A stretch of 64,000 nucleotides of DNA, taken from positions 1-64,000 of the forward strand of contig NZ_JAMBOQ010000003.1 of the NCBI RefSeq assembly GCF_023715685.1, read 5' to 3'. The position numbers and the translations under genes were made by a program. This document shows positions 36,223-46,865 of the stretch, one piece after another (the first letter of the stretch is position 1; every line of letters starts with the position of its first letter). Below the pieces are notes generated by a model that saw nothing but the letters and a program-made list of their open reading frames with translations, was not told the DNA's origin and ran no database searches. This stretch comes from Priestia aryabhattai. GTDB taxonomy: Bacteria > Bacillota > Bacilli > Bacillales > Bacillaceae_H.

Positions 36223-37547
36223 CAAAAGGTATTAAGATTGTAACGATTGGCGGAGGTTCAAGCTATACGCCTGAACTAATAGAAGGTTTTATTAAACGAT
36301 ATGATGAACTTCCAGTTCGAGAACTGTGGCTAGTAGACGTGGAAGAAGGAAAAGAAAAATTAGAGATTGTTGGGAATTTAGCGAAGCGAATGGTGAAAAA
36401 ATCAGGTTTGCCAATTGATGTTCATTTAACGTTAGATCGAAGAGAAGCACTAAAAGATGCAGATTTCGTAACGACTCAGTTTCGCGTTGGTTTGTTAGAT
36501 GCACGAGCGAAAGATGAAAGAATACCGCTTAAATACGGGGTGCTCGGTCAAGAGACAAACGGACCGGGCGGATTATTTAAAGGACTTCGTACGATTCCTA
36601 TTATTTTAGATATCTGCCGTGACATTGAAGAGTTATGTCCAGAAGCTTGGCTGATTAACTTCACAAATCCTGCGGGAATGGTAACAGAAGCAGTACTTCG
36701 CTATAGTAACATTAAAAAGATTGTAGGACTTTGTAATGTGCCAATCGGAATGGAAATGGGGATTGCTAAACTGCTTGATGTAGACCACTCTCGCATCCGA
36801 ATTGACTTTGCTGGTTTAAATCACATGGTCTATGGATTAGATGTATATGTAGATGGCGTAAGTGTCAAAGATCAAGTTATTGATTTATTGAGTGATCCAA
36901 ATAACAGCAGCTTTGTAAAAAATGTAGCGGGACTTGGATGGGAGCCAGAATTTACAAAAGCGCTAAGTGCGTTAACTTGTCCATACCACATGTACTATTA
37001 TAAAACGCGTGAAATGGTAGAAAAAGAAATTGTTAATTATGAAAAAGGTGAAACGAGAGCAGAAGTGGTAAAACAGTTGGAAAAAGAGCTATTTGAACTG
37101 TACAAAGATCCTAACTTAGACAGTAAACCGCCTCAATTAGAACAGCGCGGTGGCGCCTATTATAGTGATGCAGCCGTTCGGTTGATTACATCCATTTATA
37201 CGGATAAAGGCGATATTCAGCCTGTAAATACCATTAATAATGGTGCTATAGCAAGCATTCCAGCTGATTCTGCCGTAGAAGTAAGCTGTATCATTACAAA
37301 AGATGGTCCGAAACCAATTTCAGTCGGCGACCTCCCTGTACCTGTCCGCGGTCTTGTTCAAACAATTAAGTCATTTGAGCGGATTGCAGCTGAAGCAGCA
37401 GTGACAGGGGATTATGACAAAGCTATTTTAGCATTAACCATTAATCCTCTTGTGGCTTCTGATAAACTAGCTAAGCAAATTGTAGATGAGATGTTAGAAG
37501 CTCATAAAGATTACTTGCCTCAATTTTTTAAAACTGTTCAAGCCTGA
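36219..37547 (+). CDS. licH: 6-phospho-beta-glucosidase (GH4)
   Basis: 442 residues of glycoside hydrolase family 4, NAD+- and metal-dependent. The N-terminal [19 protein letters not shown] binds [15 protein letters not shown] and [13 protein letters not shown] carry the metal-binding Cys and His. It hydrolyses the phosphorylated disaccharides delivered by LicBCA. A long perfect terminator follows. Confidence 0.94.
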   Translation: MTKGIKIVTIGGGSSYTPELIEGFIKRYDELPVRELWLVDVEEGKEKLEIVGNLAKRMVKKSGLPIDVHLTLDRREALKDADFVTTQFRVGLLDARAKDERIPLKYGVLGQETNGPGGLFKGLRTIPIILDICRDIEELCPEAWLINFTNPAGMVTEAVLRYSNIKKIVGLCNVPIGMEMGIAKLLDVDHSRIRIDFAGLNHMVYGLDVYVDGVSVKDQVIDLLSDPNNSSFVKNVAGLGWEPEFTKALSALTCPYHMYYYKTREMVEKEIVNYEKGETRAEVVKQLEKELFELYKDPNLDSKPPQLEQRGGAYYSDAAVRLITSIYTDKGDIQPVNTINNGAIASIPADSAVEVSCIITKDGPKPISVGDLPVPVRGLVQTIKSFERIAAEAAVTGDYDKAILALTINPLVASDKLAKQIVDEMLEAHKDYLPQFFKTVQA

Positions 37548-37550
37548 GAA

Positions 37551-37596
37551 AGAGCTGTTCGAATATATTATGTATTCGAACAGCTCTCTTTTTTCT
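37551..37596 (+). terminator. Terminator of the lic operon
   Basis: AGAGCTGTTCGAATA (37551-37565) pairs with TATTCGAACAGCTCT (37573-37587), then T residues. Confidence 0.92.
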
Positions 37597-37671
37597 GTTT
37601 GTACAGCTAGATTTCTGGCATCATCAATGTAACAATATAAGATAGAAACAGACAGCAAAGGGTGGCTAGAA

Positions 37672-39423
37672 ATGATTCATTTATTAATTATGATGGTAGA
37701 ACGAGTCGGAGTTATTGTCATTATAGGTTTTTTGCTGGCACATACAAAAGTTTTTCGGCAATTTCTCCGCAAACAGCAAGGTTATAAAGGAAAAGCTGTA
37801 CTTATTTTCATCTTTTCTCTTTTTAGCATTATTAGTAACTACACGGGAATTGAAATTCAAGGAACGATTATTCGAAATGAAGATTTATTATTAAAGGTAG
37901 ATCCATCAAGCTCGATTGCAAATACGCGAATTATGGGTGTGGAAATGGGCGGTCTGCTTGGCGGTCCTTTTGTTGGTTTAGGAGTAGGACTACTTGCTGG
38001 CGTTCATCGCTTTATGTTAGGAGGAAGTACGGCGTTTAGCTGTGCGGTTTCATCCGTTTTGGCAGGGGTGTTAACTGGATATATCGGCTATGCATACCGA
38101 AAAAAACATCGAACGATTACACCGCGCTTTGCTGCACTTGTAGGCATAGCGATGGAAACGCTTCAGATGCTAATTATTTTATTGTTTGCTAAACCATTTG
38201 ATTCGGCATGGACGCTAGTGAGTATTATTGCTATTCCAATGATCATTGTTAATGGTACGGGAAGCTATATCTTCTTATCCATTATTCAGTCCATTTTACG
38301 ACAAGAGGAGCAAATGAGAGCGCTTCAGACACACAAAGTATTATTAATCGCGGATCAAACTCTTCCTCATTTTCGTCAGGGTCTCACTGCTGAATCATGT
38401 GAAAATGTTGCAAACATTATTCATCGCTTCACAGGTACGGATGCTGTTTCGTTAACTGATACGCACAAAATTTTAGCTCATGTAGGAGAAGGAATTGATC
38501 ACCACGTTCCTTCGCATAGTTTAATTACCGGGCTGTCTCACGAAGTGCTGAAGACAGGAAAAATTATGAAAGCGAAATCTAGAGAACAAATTGATTGTCA
38601 GCATAAAGACTGCCCGCTTCATGCTGCTATTGTAATGCCGCTTACTTCTCACGGTATCACAATTGGAACACTAAAAATGTATTTTAAAGATGCAAGCGGG
38701 TTAAGCCGGGTGGAGGAAGAGCTGGCAGAAGGATTGGCTAAACTTTTTTCAACTCAGCTAGAGCTCGGCGAAGCAGAGCTTCGAAGTAAATTGCTAAAAG
38801 ATGCGGAGATTAAAGCCTTACAGGCACAGGTGAATCCTCACTTTTTATTTAATGCCATTAATACGATATCGGCGCTGTGCAGACAAGACGTAGAAAAAGC
38901 CAGAAAGCTGCTTTTGCAGCTAAGCATTTATTTTCGTTCCAATTTGCAGGGGGCAAGGCAGCTGTTGATTCCGTTATCAAAAGAGCTTGATCATGTTCAC
39001 GCGTATTTATCGCTTGAACAAGCCAGGTTTCCTAATAAATACGAAATTGACATGTATATTGAACAAGGACTAGATGATGTCTTGCTTCCGCCGTTTATTC
39101 TCCAAGTGCTTGTGGAGAATGCAATTCGGCACGCATTTCCGCGTAAACAAAAGCACTGTCGTGTAGAAATTTATATTGAGACAAAAGATAAATATGTATA
39201 CGTAAAGGTAAAAGATAATGGACAAGGTATAGACGCAAAACGATTGCAAATGCTTGGCAATCAGCCCGTTTTTTCAGAAAAAGGAACGGGGACAGCTCTT
39301 TACAATATTAAACAACGTTTGCATGGATTGTTTGGAAAAGAAACAACGCTGGAGTTTGACGTAACAGAAGGAACAACGGTTTCGTTTGTTATACCAATTG
39401 AATTAAAAAGCGAGGGTATGTAA
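37672..39423 (+). CDS. lytS: LytS sensor histidine kinase
   Basis: 583 residues. A 5TM-LYT membrane domain (residues ~1-210) is followed by a GAF domain (~220-365), then the His_kinase region LQAQVNPHFLFNAINTIS with phospho-His390. The HATPase part includes ILQVLVENAIRHAF and VKDNGQGID. In Bacillus, LytST responds to pyruvate and drives pftAB (ysbAB); the adjacent lrgAB-like pair supports that here. Confidence 0.94.
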   Translation: MIHLLIMMVERVGVIVIIGFLLAHTKVFRQFLRKQQGYKGKAVLIFIFSLFSIISNYTGIEIQGTIIRNEDLLLKVDPSSSIANTRIMGVEMGGLLGGPFVGLGVGLLAGVHRFMLGGSTAFSCAVSSVLAGVLTGYIGYAYRKKHRTITPRFAALVGIAMETLQMLIILLFAKPFDSAWTLVSIIAIPMIIVNGTGSYIFLSIIQSILRQEEQMRALQTHKVLLIADQTLPHFRQGLTAESCENVANIIHRFTGTDAVSLTDTHKILAHVGEGIDHHVPSHSLITGLSHEVLKTGKIMKAKSREQIDCQHKDCPLHAAIVMPLTSHGITIGTLKMYFKDASGLSRVEEELAEGLAKLFSTQLELGEAELRSKLLKDAEIKALQAQVNPHFLFNAINTISALCRQDVEKARKLLLQLSIYFRSNLQGARQLLIPLSKELDHVHAYLSLEQARFPNKYEIDMYIEQGLDDVLLPPFILQVLVENAIRHAFPRKQKHCRVEIYIETKDKYVYVKVKDNGQGIDAKRLQMLGNQPVFSEKGTGTALYNIKQRLHGLFGKETTLEFDVTEGTTVSFVIPIELKSEGM

Positions 39424-39424
39424 T

Positions 39425-40165
39425 ATGCTGCGAGTACTAATAGTAGACGATGAAATGTTAGCGCGAGATGAATTAAAATATTTGCTGCACCGAACGAAAG
39501 AAGTAGACCTTATTGAAGAGGCGGAGAGTATCGAAGAGGCTTTGGATAAAATGATGGATGAAAAGCCGGATTTATTATTCTTAGATATACAATTGTCAGA
39601 TGACAGCGGTTTTGATATTGCTAAAAGGCTTAAAAAAATGAAAAATCCGCCAGCTATTATATTTGCAACGGCGTACGATCAGTACGCTTTACAAGCCTTT
39701 GAAGTGGATGCAATTGACTACATTTTGAAGCCTTTTGATGAAGAAAGAGTGGTGCAGGCCATTCATAAATATAAAAAAATGCATGTCCCTCATCACGCTG
39801 TCAAAGAAGAAGAATCGATAGGAGAGTCTTCTTCTCAAACTGGAAAGTTAGCGATTTCTGTAGACGATTCGATTGTATTAGTGAATGTAGAGGATATTTT
39901 ATTTACAGGATTGATAGAAGGAGAAGTCACGATTCAGACCATAACAGAATCCTATCATACTGCTGATACGCTGGCTATGCTAGAAAAAAAGCTCCCTTCT
40001 CAGTCGTTTATTCGTGTGCACCGGGCGTATATCGTTAACGTACATTATATTTCCGAAGTACAGCCATGGTTTAATTCTACGTATAATTTAGTGATGAAAA
40101 ACGATGAGCGAGTTCCTGTCAGCCGTACATATGCTAAAGAATTGAAGAAACGTTTAGGAATTTAA
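39425..40165 (+). CDS. lytT: LytTR-family response regulator
   Basis: 246 residues. The receiver domain has VLIVDDEMLARDEL and the acceptor Asp in DLLFLDIQLSDDSG. The LytTR DNA-binding domain follows (FIRVHRAYIVNVHYISEV). It starts one base after lytS ends, with a GAGGG site inside lytS. It activates the lrgAB-like pair downstream. Confidence 0.95.
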   Translation: MLRVLIVDDEMLARDELKYLLHRTKEVDLIEEAESIEEALDKMMDEKPDLLFLDIQLSDDSGFDIAKRLKKMKNPPAIIFATAYDQYALQAFEVDAIDYILKPFDEERVVQAIHKYKKMHVPHHAVKEEESIGESSSQTGKLAISVDDSIVLVNVEDILFTGLIEGEVTIQTITESYHTADTLAMLEKKLPSQSFIRVHRAYIVNVHYISEVQPWFNSTYNLVMKNDERVPVSRTYAKELKKRLGI

Positions 40166-40166
40166 G

Positions 40167-40207
40167 AAAAAAACAGCTTGCGTATGCATTTCGGCAAGCT
40201 GTTTTTT
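40167..40207 (+). terminator. Terminator of lytST
   Basis: AAACAGCTTGC pairs with GCAAGCTGTTT, with flanking A and T tracts. Confidence 0.9.
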
Positions 40208-40260
40208 GTATTTCAAGGCTCAATTTTTGTAAGTGAGCACAAATATTTGACTCTTTAGTT

Positions 40261-40274
40261 TGAAAACGCTTTCT
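40261..40274 (+). promoter_or_regulatory. cre site upstream of lrgA
   Basis: TGAAAACGCTTTCT fits the CcpA cre consensus at all but the last position. It lies 54 bp before lrgA and fits CcpA control of pyruvate uptake as in B. subtilis pftAB. Confidence 0.65.
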
Positions 40275-40327
40275 TGTTGATTTTCATTTTATATAATGAA
40301 GTCAACAAACAGAGAGAGGTGAAAGAA

Positions 40328-40762
40328 ATGAGTGCTAAAAAAGTGTATGGCTTTTTAACACAAGCATTTATTTTTTCCGTAATTATGTTGATTTCAGATT
40401 TTATTGCAGAGCATTTGCCTTTTCCAATGCCAGCTTCAGTCATTGGACTTGTACTGTTATTTCTTGCGCTGTGCTTGAAAATTATTAAACTAGAGCAAGT
40501 TGAATCACTGGGAACGGCTTTAACTTCTTTGATCGGATTTTTATTTGTGCCAGCAGGTATTTCTGTTATGAATTCATTAGGTGTGATGCAGCAGTACGGC
40601 ATTCAAATTTGTTTAGTTATCATCGTGGCAACGATTATTTTGTTAGGCGTTACGGGCTTATTTTCACAGCTTATACTTGGCATGACAAAAGATAATAAAG
40701 TAAAAGAAGAAATAAAAGATGTAGATATGAGTAAAAAAACGAAAAAACAAGACATTGCTTAA
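40328..40762 (+). CDS. lrgA: LrgA/CidA-family protein (PftA-like)
   Basis: A 144-residue holin-like membrane protein with four helices, including [20 protein letters not shown] and [16 protein letters not shown]. The longer open frame from 40274 lacks a ribosome site. AGAGGTG fits the ATG at 40328. With its partner it forms the LytST-controlled pair known in B. subtilis as a pyruvate facilitator (pftA/ysbA). Confidence 0.92.
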   Translation: MSAKKVYGFLTQAFIFSVIMLISDFIAEHLPFPMPASVIGLVLLFLALCLKIIKLEQVESLGTALTSLIGFLFVPAGISVMNSLGVMQQYGIQICLVIIVATIILLGVTGLFSQLILGMTKDNKVKEEIKDVDMSKKTKKQDIA

Positions 40763-40795
40763 TATCAATTATAAAGAGACAAGGTGGTTGGAAAG

Positions 40796-41476
40796 ATGAA
40801 TCCGTATTTTGGAATCGTGGTTTCTTTAGCTGCGTACGGTATTGGAACGTATTTATTTAAAAAGTCAAAAGGGTTTTTCTTATTTACTCCTTTATTTGTG
40901 GCAATGGTACTCGGGATTGCTTTTTTGAAAATTGGTCACTTTTCTTATGAGGAATATAGTAGCGGTGGGAAAATTATCAGCTTCTTTTTAGAACCGGCAA
41001 CAATTGCTTTTGCCATCCCTTTATATAAGCAAGCCGATAAATTAAAAAAGTACTGGTGGCAAATTCTTTCTTCTATTGCGGTAGGATCAGTTTGTTCGGT
41101 GGCGATTATTTTTGCGATTGCTAAAGGTATTCATATGGATGAAGTCGTGATGAAATCAATGCTTCCACAAGCAGCTACAACAGCGATTGCGCTGCCATTG
41201 TCTCAAGATATTGGAGGGATTCCTGCTATTACTTCCTTTGCTGTTATTTTTAATGCAGTCATCGTATATGCACTGGGCGCTTTATTTTTAAAAGTATTCA
41301 AAGTGAAAAATCCAATTTCGAAAGGATTAGCTCTTGGAACTTCTGGACATGCGCTCGGTGTAGCCGTGGGGATTGAAATGGGAGAAGTAGAGGCAGCCAT
41401 GGCAAGTATTGCAGTTGTTATTGTAGGCGTCGTCACAGTTGCAGTTATTCCAATTTTTGTTCAGTTAGTCATGTAG
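40796..41476 (+). CDS. lrgB: LrgB-family membrane protein (PftB-like)
   Basis: A 226-residue LrgB/CidB-type membrane protein with about seven helices. [19 protein letters not shown] and [20 protein letters not shown] are typical. AAGGTGG sets the ATG at 40796, 33 bp after lrgA. It works with LrgA in pyruvate uptake. Confidence 0.92.
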   Translation: MNPYFGIVVSLAAYGIGTYLFKKSKGFFLFTPLFVAMVLGIAFLKIGHFSYEEYSSGGKIISFFLEPATIAFAIPLYKQADKLKKYWWQILSSIAVGSVCSVAIIFAIAKGIHMDEVVMKSMLPQAATTAIALPLSQDIGGIPAITSFAVIFNAVIVYALGALFLKVFKVKNPISKGLALGTSGHALGVAVGIEMGEVEAAMASIAVVIVGVVTVAVIPIFVQLVM

Positions 41477-41524
41477 CAAAAGCCTGAAGAAGTCAGAGAT
41501 TTTCTGACATCTTCAGGCTTTTAT
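41477..41524 (+). terminator. Terminator of lrgAB
   Basis: AAAAGCCTGAAGA arm pairs with the mirrored TCTTCAGGCTTTT arm, with TCAGA/TCTGA inside. Confidence 0.9.
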
Positions 41525-41527
41525 TTG

Positions 41528-41962
41528 TTAATAGACCACTCCAAAATGTCGTGATGCGCAGTTTTGGCAAGTTGTATGGTCGAAAAGACTCTCAGGAATG
41601 ATAAATTCAAAACAAAATTGACATTGTTTGAATTGACTTTGTCTATAAAACATTGTCTCTAAGAAAATAGCTGTAATATGTTCGGTTATGTGCTTAAAGG
41701 AACGTTGTTCTAAAGTGGACCATGGAATAGACTGATGTTCTATGTAAACCGGAGAGGAAGTATAGGGTGTATCCCATTGAATTGTTTGATATCCAAACGT
41801 AAGGCCATAACGAGTTGCTGATGTAAATATGATTAGGTTTTGATGGAATTCTGGTAGAGGTAATTCTAGTTTTTGATCTTTGAGTGATCTAGTTTTGGAA
41901 TGAAGGTTATACAATTTAATTTGAAAATGAATCCACTGAGTGGCATGAACGGTTATTGACAT
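41528..41962 (-). CDS. Hypothetical protein with C-terminal zinc-finger-like Cys pairs
   Basis: 144 residues, not assigned to a family. The C-terminus has QCQFCFEFIIPES, then TTCQNCASRHFGVVY, which gives two C-x2-C knuckles able to bind one zinc. The N-terminal part is rich in aromatic and His residues. GGAGGT precedes the ATG. It lies between lrgAB and the nitrate genes; no functional link is evident. The 337-bp gap before nasB holds only a weak 73-codon frame. Confidence 0.6.
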   Translation of the reverse strand: MSITVHATQWIHFQIKLYNLHSKTRSLKDQKLELPLPEFHQNLIIFTSATRYGLTFGYQTIQWDTPYTSSPVYIEHQSIPWSTLEQRSFKHITEHITAIFLETMFYRQSQFKQCQFCFEFIIPESLFDHTTCQNCASRHFGVVY

Positions 41963-42299
41963 GTTTTAAACCTCCAATTCAGAATCTTTCTTTTATCATA
42001 ATTGATTTCAAAATAAATAAATAGTAGGCAAAAGGAAGATAACAAAATTTTATATAGATTACTTATAAGGCGTAGGGAAAGGTGGTACAAGCACAGCATT
42101 CTTTTTTCTACCCCTTTTTAAAGCATATTAATCCTCTATATAAAACCCTGCTTTCAACGAACGATATCGGCGTACTCAAACGCTTTAAACAGATTTTAAT
42201 GTTAGAAGTTATAACAAGGTTCATTTCTTTTAGAGAAGTTTATGAAATAATAAAAAATGTATATTTTACGGTCTTAATCTATGTGTTGGAGGTTTTTAT

Positions 42300-44645
42300 A
42301 TGAGGAAACAAAAGCTGATATTAATCGGAAACGGAATGGCAGGAATGCGCTGTATTGAAGAAATTCTTATTCATTCTCCAGATTGTTTTGATATTACTGT
42401 TTTTGGAAGTGAGCCTCACGTTAACTATAATCGAATTTTATTATCAACCGTTTTGCAAGGCAGTACAAAGCTTGAAGATATCAATATTCATTCTTTTGCA
42501 TGGTATAAGGAAAATAATATAACCTTATTTAAAGGAGAAAGCGTCACGCGCATAGACACCGAGAGAAAAATAATAAAAACAGATAAAAACAGAGAGACGG
42601 TGTACGACAAGCTTATTATTGCTACTGGTTCAAGCCCGTATATGCTCCCCGTTAAAGGGTCTGAAAAAGAAGGTGTCCTCGGTTTTCGTACCATCGAAGA
42701 CTGTCAGGAAATGATTAAAATCTCTAAACAGTATAAAAAAGCAGCGGTTATTGGAGGAGGTCTGTTAGGGCTGGAAGCTGCTAGAGGACTATTAAATTTA
42801 GGAATGGATGTTCAAGTTATCCATCATTCGGGTTTCTTAATGGAGCGACAGTTAGACAGAGCAGCATCTGCTATGTTAAGAGAAGAATTGGAAAAGCAAG
42901 GTATGAGTTTTCTATTAAACAAACATACGGATGAGATTATAGGGAAAAGCCGAGTAGAAGGCGTCCGATTTAATGATAACAGTAAAATTGCAGCTGATTT
43001 AGTTGTAATGGCTACAGGGGTAAGGCCAAATGTTAATCTAGCTAAAAAAAGCGGAATAGAAACAAATAGAGCAATCATCGTAAATGATTATTTAGAAACG
43101 AGCATCCCGGATATCTATGCAGTAGGTGAATGCGCTGAACATCGAGGGATGACATACGGCCTTGTTGCTCCTCTTTACGAACAAGGAAAAGTCTTAGCGC
43201 GACACCTTTGCCAAATAAAAAACAAAGGTTATCGCGGGTCCGTTCTTTCCACTCAATTAAAAATATCAGGAATAGACGTTTACTCAGTCGGAGAGTTTAA
43301 GGGAAATCAAGGTGCAAAAGCTATTACGATTTCGAATATGTTAGATGGTATATACAAAAAAGTAGTTTTTCGCGAAGGGAAAGTAGTGGGGGCTGTTCTT
43401 TTTGGAGATACCAGTGATGCTATAAAGCTATCACAAATGATTAGTGAAAAAAAGGATTTGTCGCAAGCGGAAAAAGTACAATTATTTCCTTCTCAACAAG
43501 AAAAAGAAAATGCAGTAGCTTCTATGCCACTTACAAATATCGTATGCAACTGTAACGGTGTAACAAAGGGAGCTATTATTGAAGCAGTACAGAAAAATGA
43601 TTTAACGACAGTAGATGAAATAAAAAATTGCACAAAAGCTTCTGGTTCATGCGGAGGATGCAAACCCCTTGTAGCAGACCTTTTAACATATATTCAAAGC
43701 GATGAGTTTGATGAAATCATTGAACAAAAAACTTTTTGTACATGTACACATTTATCAGAAGATGAGCTGGTAAGAGAAATGCAGCAATACCAATTTGAGA
43801 CGGTTCAGCAAGTAAGAGAAATGTTAAAGTTTAAAGACATGAAAGGCTGCTCGTTATGTGAAAGCGGTCTTCATTACTATTTAGATATGATGAATCCTCA
43901 TTATGAAAACAATCGACATTCTTTATTTACTACGGAGAATGAACAGGCCGTTCTGCTTCACGACGGGACTTATGCAGTGGTACCACAAATTCACGGTGGT
44001 CTGACAAATGTACAGGAATTAAGGAACATAGCAAATGTAGCTGAAAGGTACAACATCTCTAATATTCGTTTAACAAGCGATCAACGCATTCAACTCATGG
44101 GAGTGAAAAAAGAATATCTTCAGTTGGTAAGTGAGGAAATAGATAGAGGACTTCAACGGCTATATGAACGTACAGTTAAAAATGTATCTGTTTATATAGG
44201 AAAAGGAACGTGTATTTGTCAGTATGAACCTGCTCTTGCTTTATCAAATGAATTGGATAAACAGCTTGAATATGTAAAGACCCCATGTGATATCAAAATC
44301 AGTATTGCTTCTTGTTCTCACATTACAGAGAATGTAACAACAAGTGATATAGGATTAAGAAGGATAGATAGAGGATGGGAGATATATGCTGGCGGAAGCA
44401 GCGCAGAAGCCAGAAGCGGGGAGCTGTTTTATGTGCCCGAAACGAACGAAGAAGCAGTAGAAATCAGCTGCTCTTTGATTCAATATTACCGTGAAACGGG
44501 GAATTATTTAGAAAGTATCGGCAGCTGGATCGAGCGAGTAGGAATTGTTCATGTCAGAGAAGTTTTGTTTGAGGTAGACAATCGAGAGTATTTAATGAAG
44601 CAACTTAGCTCAGAACGCTCTCGTGCAATCACATATTTATTATAG
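42300..44645 (+). CDS. nasB: Assimilatory nitrate reductase electron-transfer subunit
   Basis: 781 residues, closely resembling B. subtilis NasB. The N-terminal FAD/NAD reductase part has LIGNGMAGMRCIEEI and VIGGGLLGLEAARGL. Two BFD-type [2Fe-2S] domains follow (CNCNGVTKGAI, ASGSCGGCKP, FCTCTHLSEDEL, KGCSLCESG). A nitrite/sulfite-reductase-like C-terminal region ends the chain. It passes electrons from NADH to NasC. GGAGG precedes the ATG, and nasC follows after 19 bp. Confidence 0.93.
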   Translation: MRKQKLILIGNGMAGMRCIEEILIHSPDCFDITVFGSEPHVNYNRILLSTVLQGSTKLEDINIHSFAWYKENNITLFKGESVTRIDTERKIIKTDKNRETVYDKLIIATGSSPYMLPVKGSEKEGVLGFRTIEDCQEMIKISKQYKKAAVIGGGLLGLEAARGLLNLGMDVQVIHHSGFLMERQLDRAASAMLREELEKQGMSFLLNKHTDEIIGKSRVEGVRFNDNSKIAADLVVMATGVRPNVNLAKKSGIETNRAIIVNDYLETSIPDIYAVGECAEHRGMTYGLVAPLYEQGKVLARHLCQIKNKGYRGSVLSTQLKISGIDVYSVGEFKGNQGAKAITISNMLDGIYKKVVFREGKVVGAVLFGDTSDAIKLSQMISEKKDLSQAEKVQLFPSQQEKENAVASMPLTNIVCNCNGVTKGAIIEAVQKNDLTTVDEIKNCTKASGSCGGCKPLVADLLTYIQSDEFDEIIEQKTFCTCTHLSEDELVREMQQYQFETVQQVREMLKFKDMKGCSLCESGLHYYLDMMNPHYENNRHSLFTTENEQAVLLHDGTYAVVPQIHGGLTNVQELRNIANVAERYNISNIRLTSDQRIQLMGVKKEYLQLVSEEIDRGLQRLYERTVKNVSVYIGKGTCICQYEPALALSNELDKQLEYVKTPCDIKISIASCSHITENVTTSDIGLRRIDRGWEIYAGGSSAEARSGELFYVPETNEEAVEISCSLIQYYRETGNYLESIGSWIERVGIVHVREVLFEVDNREYLMKQLSSERSRAITYLL

Positions 44646-44664
44646 GAAAGAAAGGTGAACTACG

Positions 44665-46815
44665 ATGACTGAGATGCTGTTGAGATATTTTCGTGAGCAG
44701 CAAAAGCAAGTTGAAACCGAGCGTATCTATAATACGCAGTGTCCTTACTGCAGCATGCAGTGCAAAATGCAGTTAGTTGAACAAACACATGTAAAAAGGA
44801 AAACGTATAAAACAATTGGAAAAGACAATCCTACTTCTCAAGGAAGATTATGTATCAAAGGAATGAATGCCCATCAGCATCCTTTGCATAAAGACCGGAT
44901 TCAATATCCTTTATTAAAAGTAAACGGAGAGTTTGTAAAGATTTCTTGGAAAGAAGCTCTTCACTATATTAAAGAAAACGTTACAGAGATTCAAGAGAAG
45001 AATGGAGCAGATGCGCTAGGTGTTTATGGAAGTGCCTCTATTACAAATGAAGAAGCTTATTTATTAGGGAAATTTGCTCGAGTTGCGTTAAAAACAAAGT
45101 ATATTGATTATAATGGACGCTTATGTATGTCAGCTGCTGCTTCTGCTGCTAGTAAAACATTTGGCATGGACCGAGGATTTACAAATAGCTTGCAAGAGAT
45201 TCCGTTTACTGAATGTATTATGTTAGCTGGAACAAATATTGCGGAATGTCAGCCAACGATTATGCCTTATTTTGAAAAAGCAAAAGAAAACGGAGCTTTT
45301 ATTATTGCCATTGATCCAAGAGAAACAGCTACAACTAAAATAGCTGATTTACACCTGAAACTTAAACCGGGCAGCGACGCGGCATTAGCCAATGGAATTT
45401 TGAAGGTCATTATCGAAGAAAATTATCTAGATGAACGATTTCTACAAGAACGTGTCAATGGATTTGAAGAGGTAATGCAATATGTTGCGTCTCTAGAATT
45501 TAATGTCATTGAAGAAATAACGGGAGTGCCACTTGAGGAAATGTATCAAGCTGCCCGTATGTTTGGCCAAAGAAAAACGGGAATGATTTTTACTGCTAGA
45601 GGGGTAGAACAGCAAACAGACGGAAGTGCTGCGGTGCGAAATTTTTTGAATATTCTACTTTCTGTCGGAAAAATCGGTAAACCTCGCTGCGGATATGGGG
45701 CGATTACTGGTCAAGGAAATGGGCAAGGAGCCCGAGAGCATGGTCAAAAAGCGGATCAGCTTCCAGGCTACCGTTCAATCGAAAACCACGAGCACCGGAT
45801 GTATATAGCAGATGTGTGGAACATAGAGGAGAAAGATCTTCCTAGAAAAGGTGTTTCTGCATATGAGATGATTGAAAAAATTCATGACGGTGAAATTAAA
45901 GGGCTGTTTTTGATGTGTTCAAATCCAACAGTTTCAAATCCAAACGCTAATTTTGTTAAGAAGGCTTTTGAAAAGCTTGAATTTTTAGTGGTAGCAGATA
46001 TGTTTGAATCAGAAACGGCAAAATTAGCAAACTTGATCTTACCAGCATCTTCCTACTTGGAAGATGAAGGAACCATGACAAATGTAGAGGGAAGAGTTAC
46101 GTTGCGCGAAGCTAGCTTTCCGTGCCGTGGCGAAATCAAACACGACTGGGAAATACTATGTGAAATTGCTAAAGTTTTAGGGAAAGAGGAACATTTTTCG
46201 TTTTCATCAGCTGAAGAAATATTTAATGAACTGCGAATAGCAAGTAAAGGAGGGATCGCGGATTACTCCGGTATTACGTACGAACGATTACGAGAGGAAA
46301 AAGGAATTTTATGGCCATGCAGAAGCTTAACAGATAAAGGAACCGAGCGCCTGTTTGAAACGCGTTTTGCTCATAGTGATGGAAAAGCGATGATGGTCCC
46401 TGTCTCGAACCAAGCTATTGTTCCTAAAGCAAAAATAACGGAAAAATATCCTCTCTATTTAACAACGGGGAGAGTGATGTCGCACTATTTAACGGGTGTA
46501 CAAACGCGAAAAAGTGCGTCTTTATCTGCTAGAAATTTCGAATCATTTATGGAAATTCACCCTTCAACAGCGAAAAAATATGAAATTTCGAATCAAGAAT
46601 TAGTACAAATTGAATCTTCATATGGAAGTATTGTGGTAAGAAGCAAATTTTCAGAGGGCATTCGGCCAGATACCGTATTTGTTCCTTTTCACTGGGCAGA
46701 TTCTCAAAATGTTAATAACCTTGTCTCTGAGAAATTAGATCCCGCTTGTAAGATGCCAGGATTTAAAGTAAGTGCTGTGAATATTAGCCCTTCTGTAAAA
46801 AGAAGCAGCTATTAA
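44665..46815 (+). CDS. nasC: Assimilatory nitrate reductase catalytic subunit
   Basis: 716 residues of the molybdopterin oxidoreductase family. An N-terminal [4Fe-4S] site (CPYCSMQCKM) and a second Cys in GRLCIKGMNAHQHP are present. NGRLCMSAAASAASKTFG lies at the Mo-pterin region, and the C-terminal LTTGRVMSHYLTGVQTR is the dinucleotide-binding domain. It reduces nitrate to nitrite in the cytosol with NasB. The nitrite reductase genes are not in this window. Confidence 0.94.
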   Translation: MTEMLLRYFREQQKQVETERIYNTQCPYCSMQCKMQLVEQTHVKRKTYKTIGKDNPTSQGRLCIKGMNAHQHPLHKDRIQYPLLKVNGEFVKISWKEALHYIKENVTEIQEKNGADALGVYGSASITNEEAYLLGKFARVALKTKYIDYNGRLCMSAAASAASKTFGMDRGFTNSLQEIPFTECIMLAGTNIAECQPTIMPYFEKAKENGAFIIAIDPRETATTKIADLHLKLKPGSDAALANGILKVIIEENYLDERFLQERVNGFEEVMQYVASLEFNVIEEITGVPLEEMYQAARMFGQRKTGMIFTARGVEQQTDGSAAVRNFLNILLSVGKIGKPRCGYGAITGQGNGQGAREHGQKADQLPGYRSIENHEHRMYIADVWNIEEKDLPRKGVSAYEMIEKIHDGEIKGLFLMCSNPTVSNPNANFVKKAFEKLEFLVVADMFESETAKLANLILPASSYLEDEGTMTNVEGRVTLREASFPCRGEIKHDWEILCEIAKVLGKEEHFSFSSAEEIFNELRIASKGGIADYSGITYERLREEKGILWPCRSLTDKGTERLFETRFAHSDGKAMMVPVSNQAIVPKAKITEKYPLYLTTGRVMSHYLTGVQTRKSASLSARNFESFMEIHPSTAKKYEISNQELVQIESSYGSIVVRSKFSEGIRPDTVFVPFHWADSQNVNNLVSEKLDPACKMPGFKVSAVNISPSVKRSSY

Positions 46816-46828
46816 AAATGCTGATGCA

Positions 46829-46860
46829 AAAAGCCTCTTGAAAAAAAGAGGCTTTTTACA
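46829..46860. terminator. Bidirectional terminator between nasC and the transporter
   Basis: AAAAGCCTCTT pairs with AAGAGGCTTTTT between two convergent genes. Confidence 0.88.
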
Positions 46861-46865
46861 TGGAA

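Noticed and set aside
42082..42303. 73-codon frame overlapping the nasB start
   Set aside because: GTG start with no proper ribosome site, and its composition does not look like a real protein. The overlap with nasB is probably chance.
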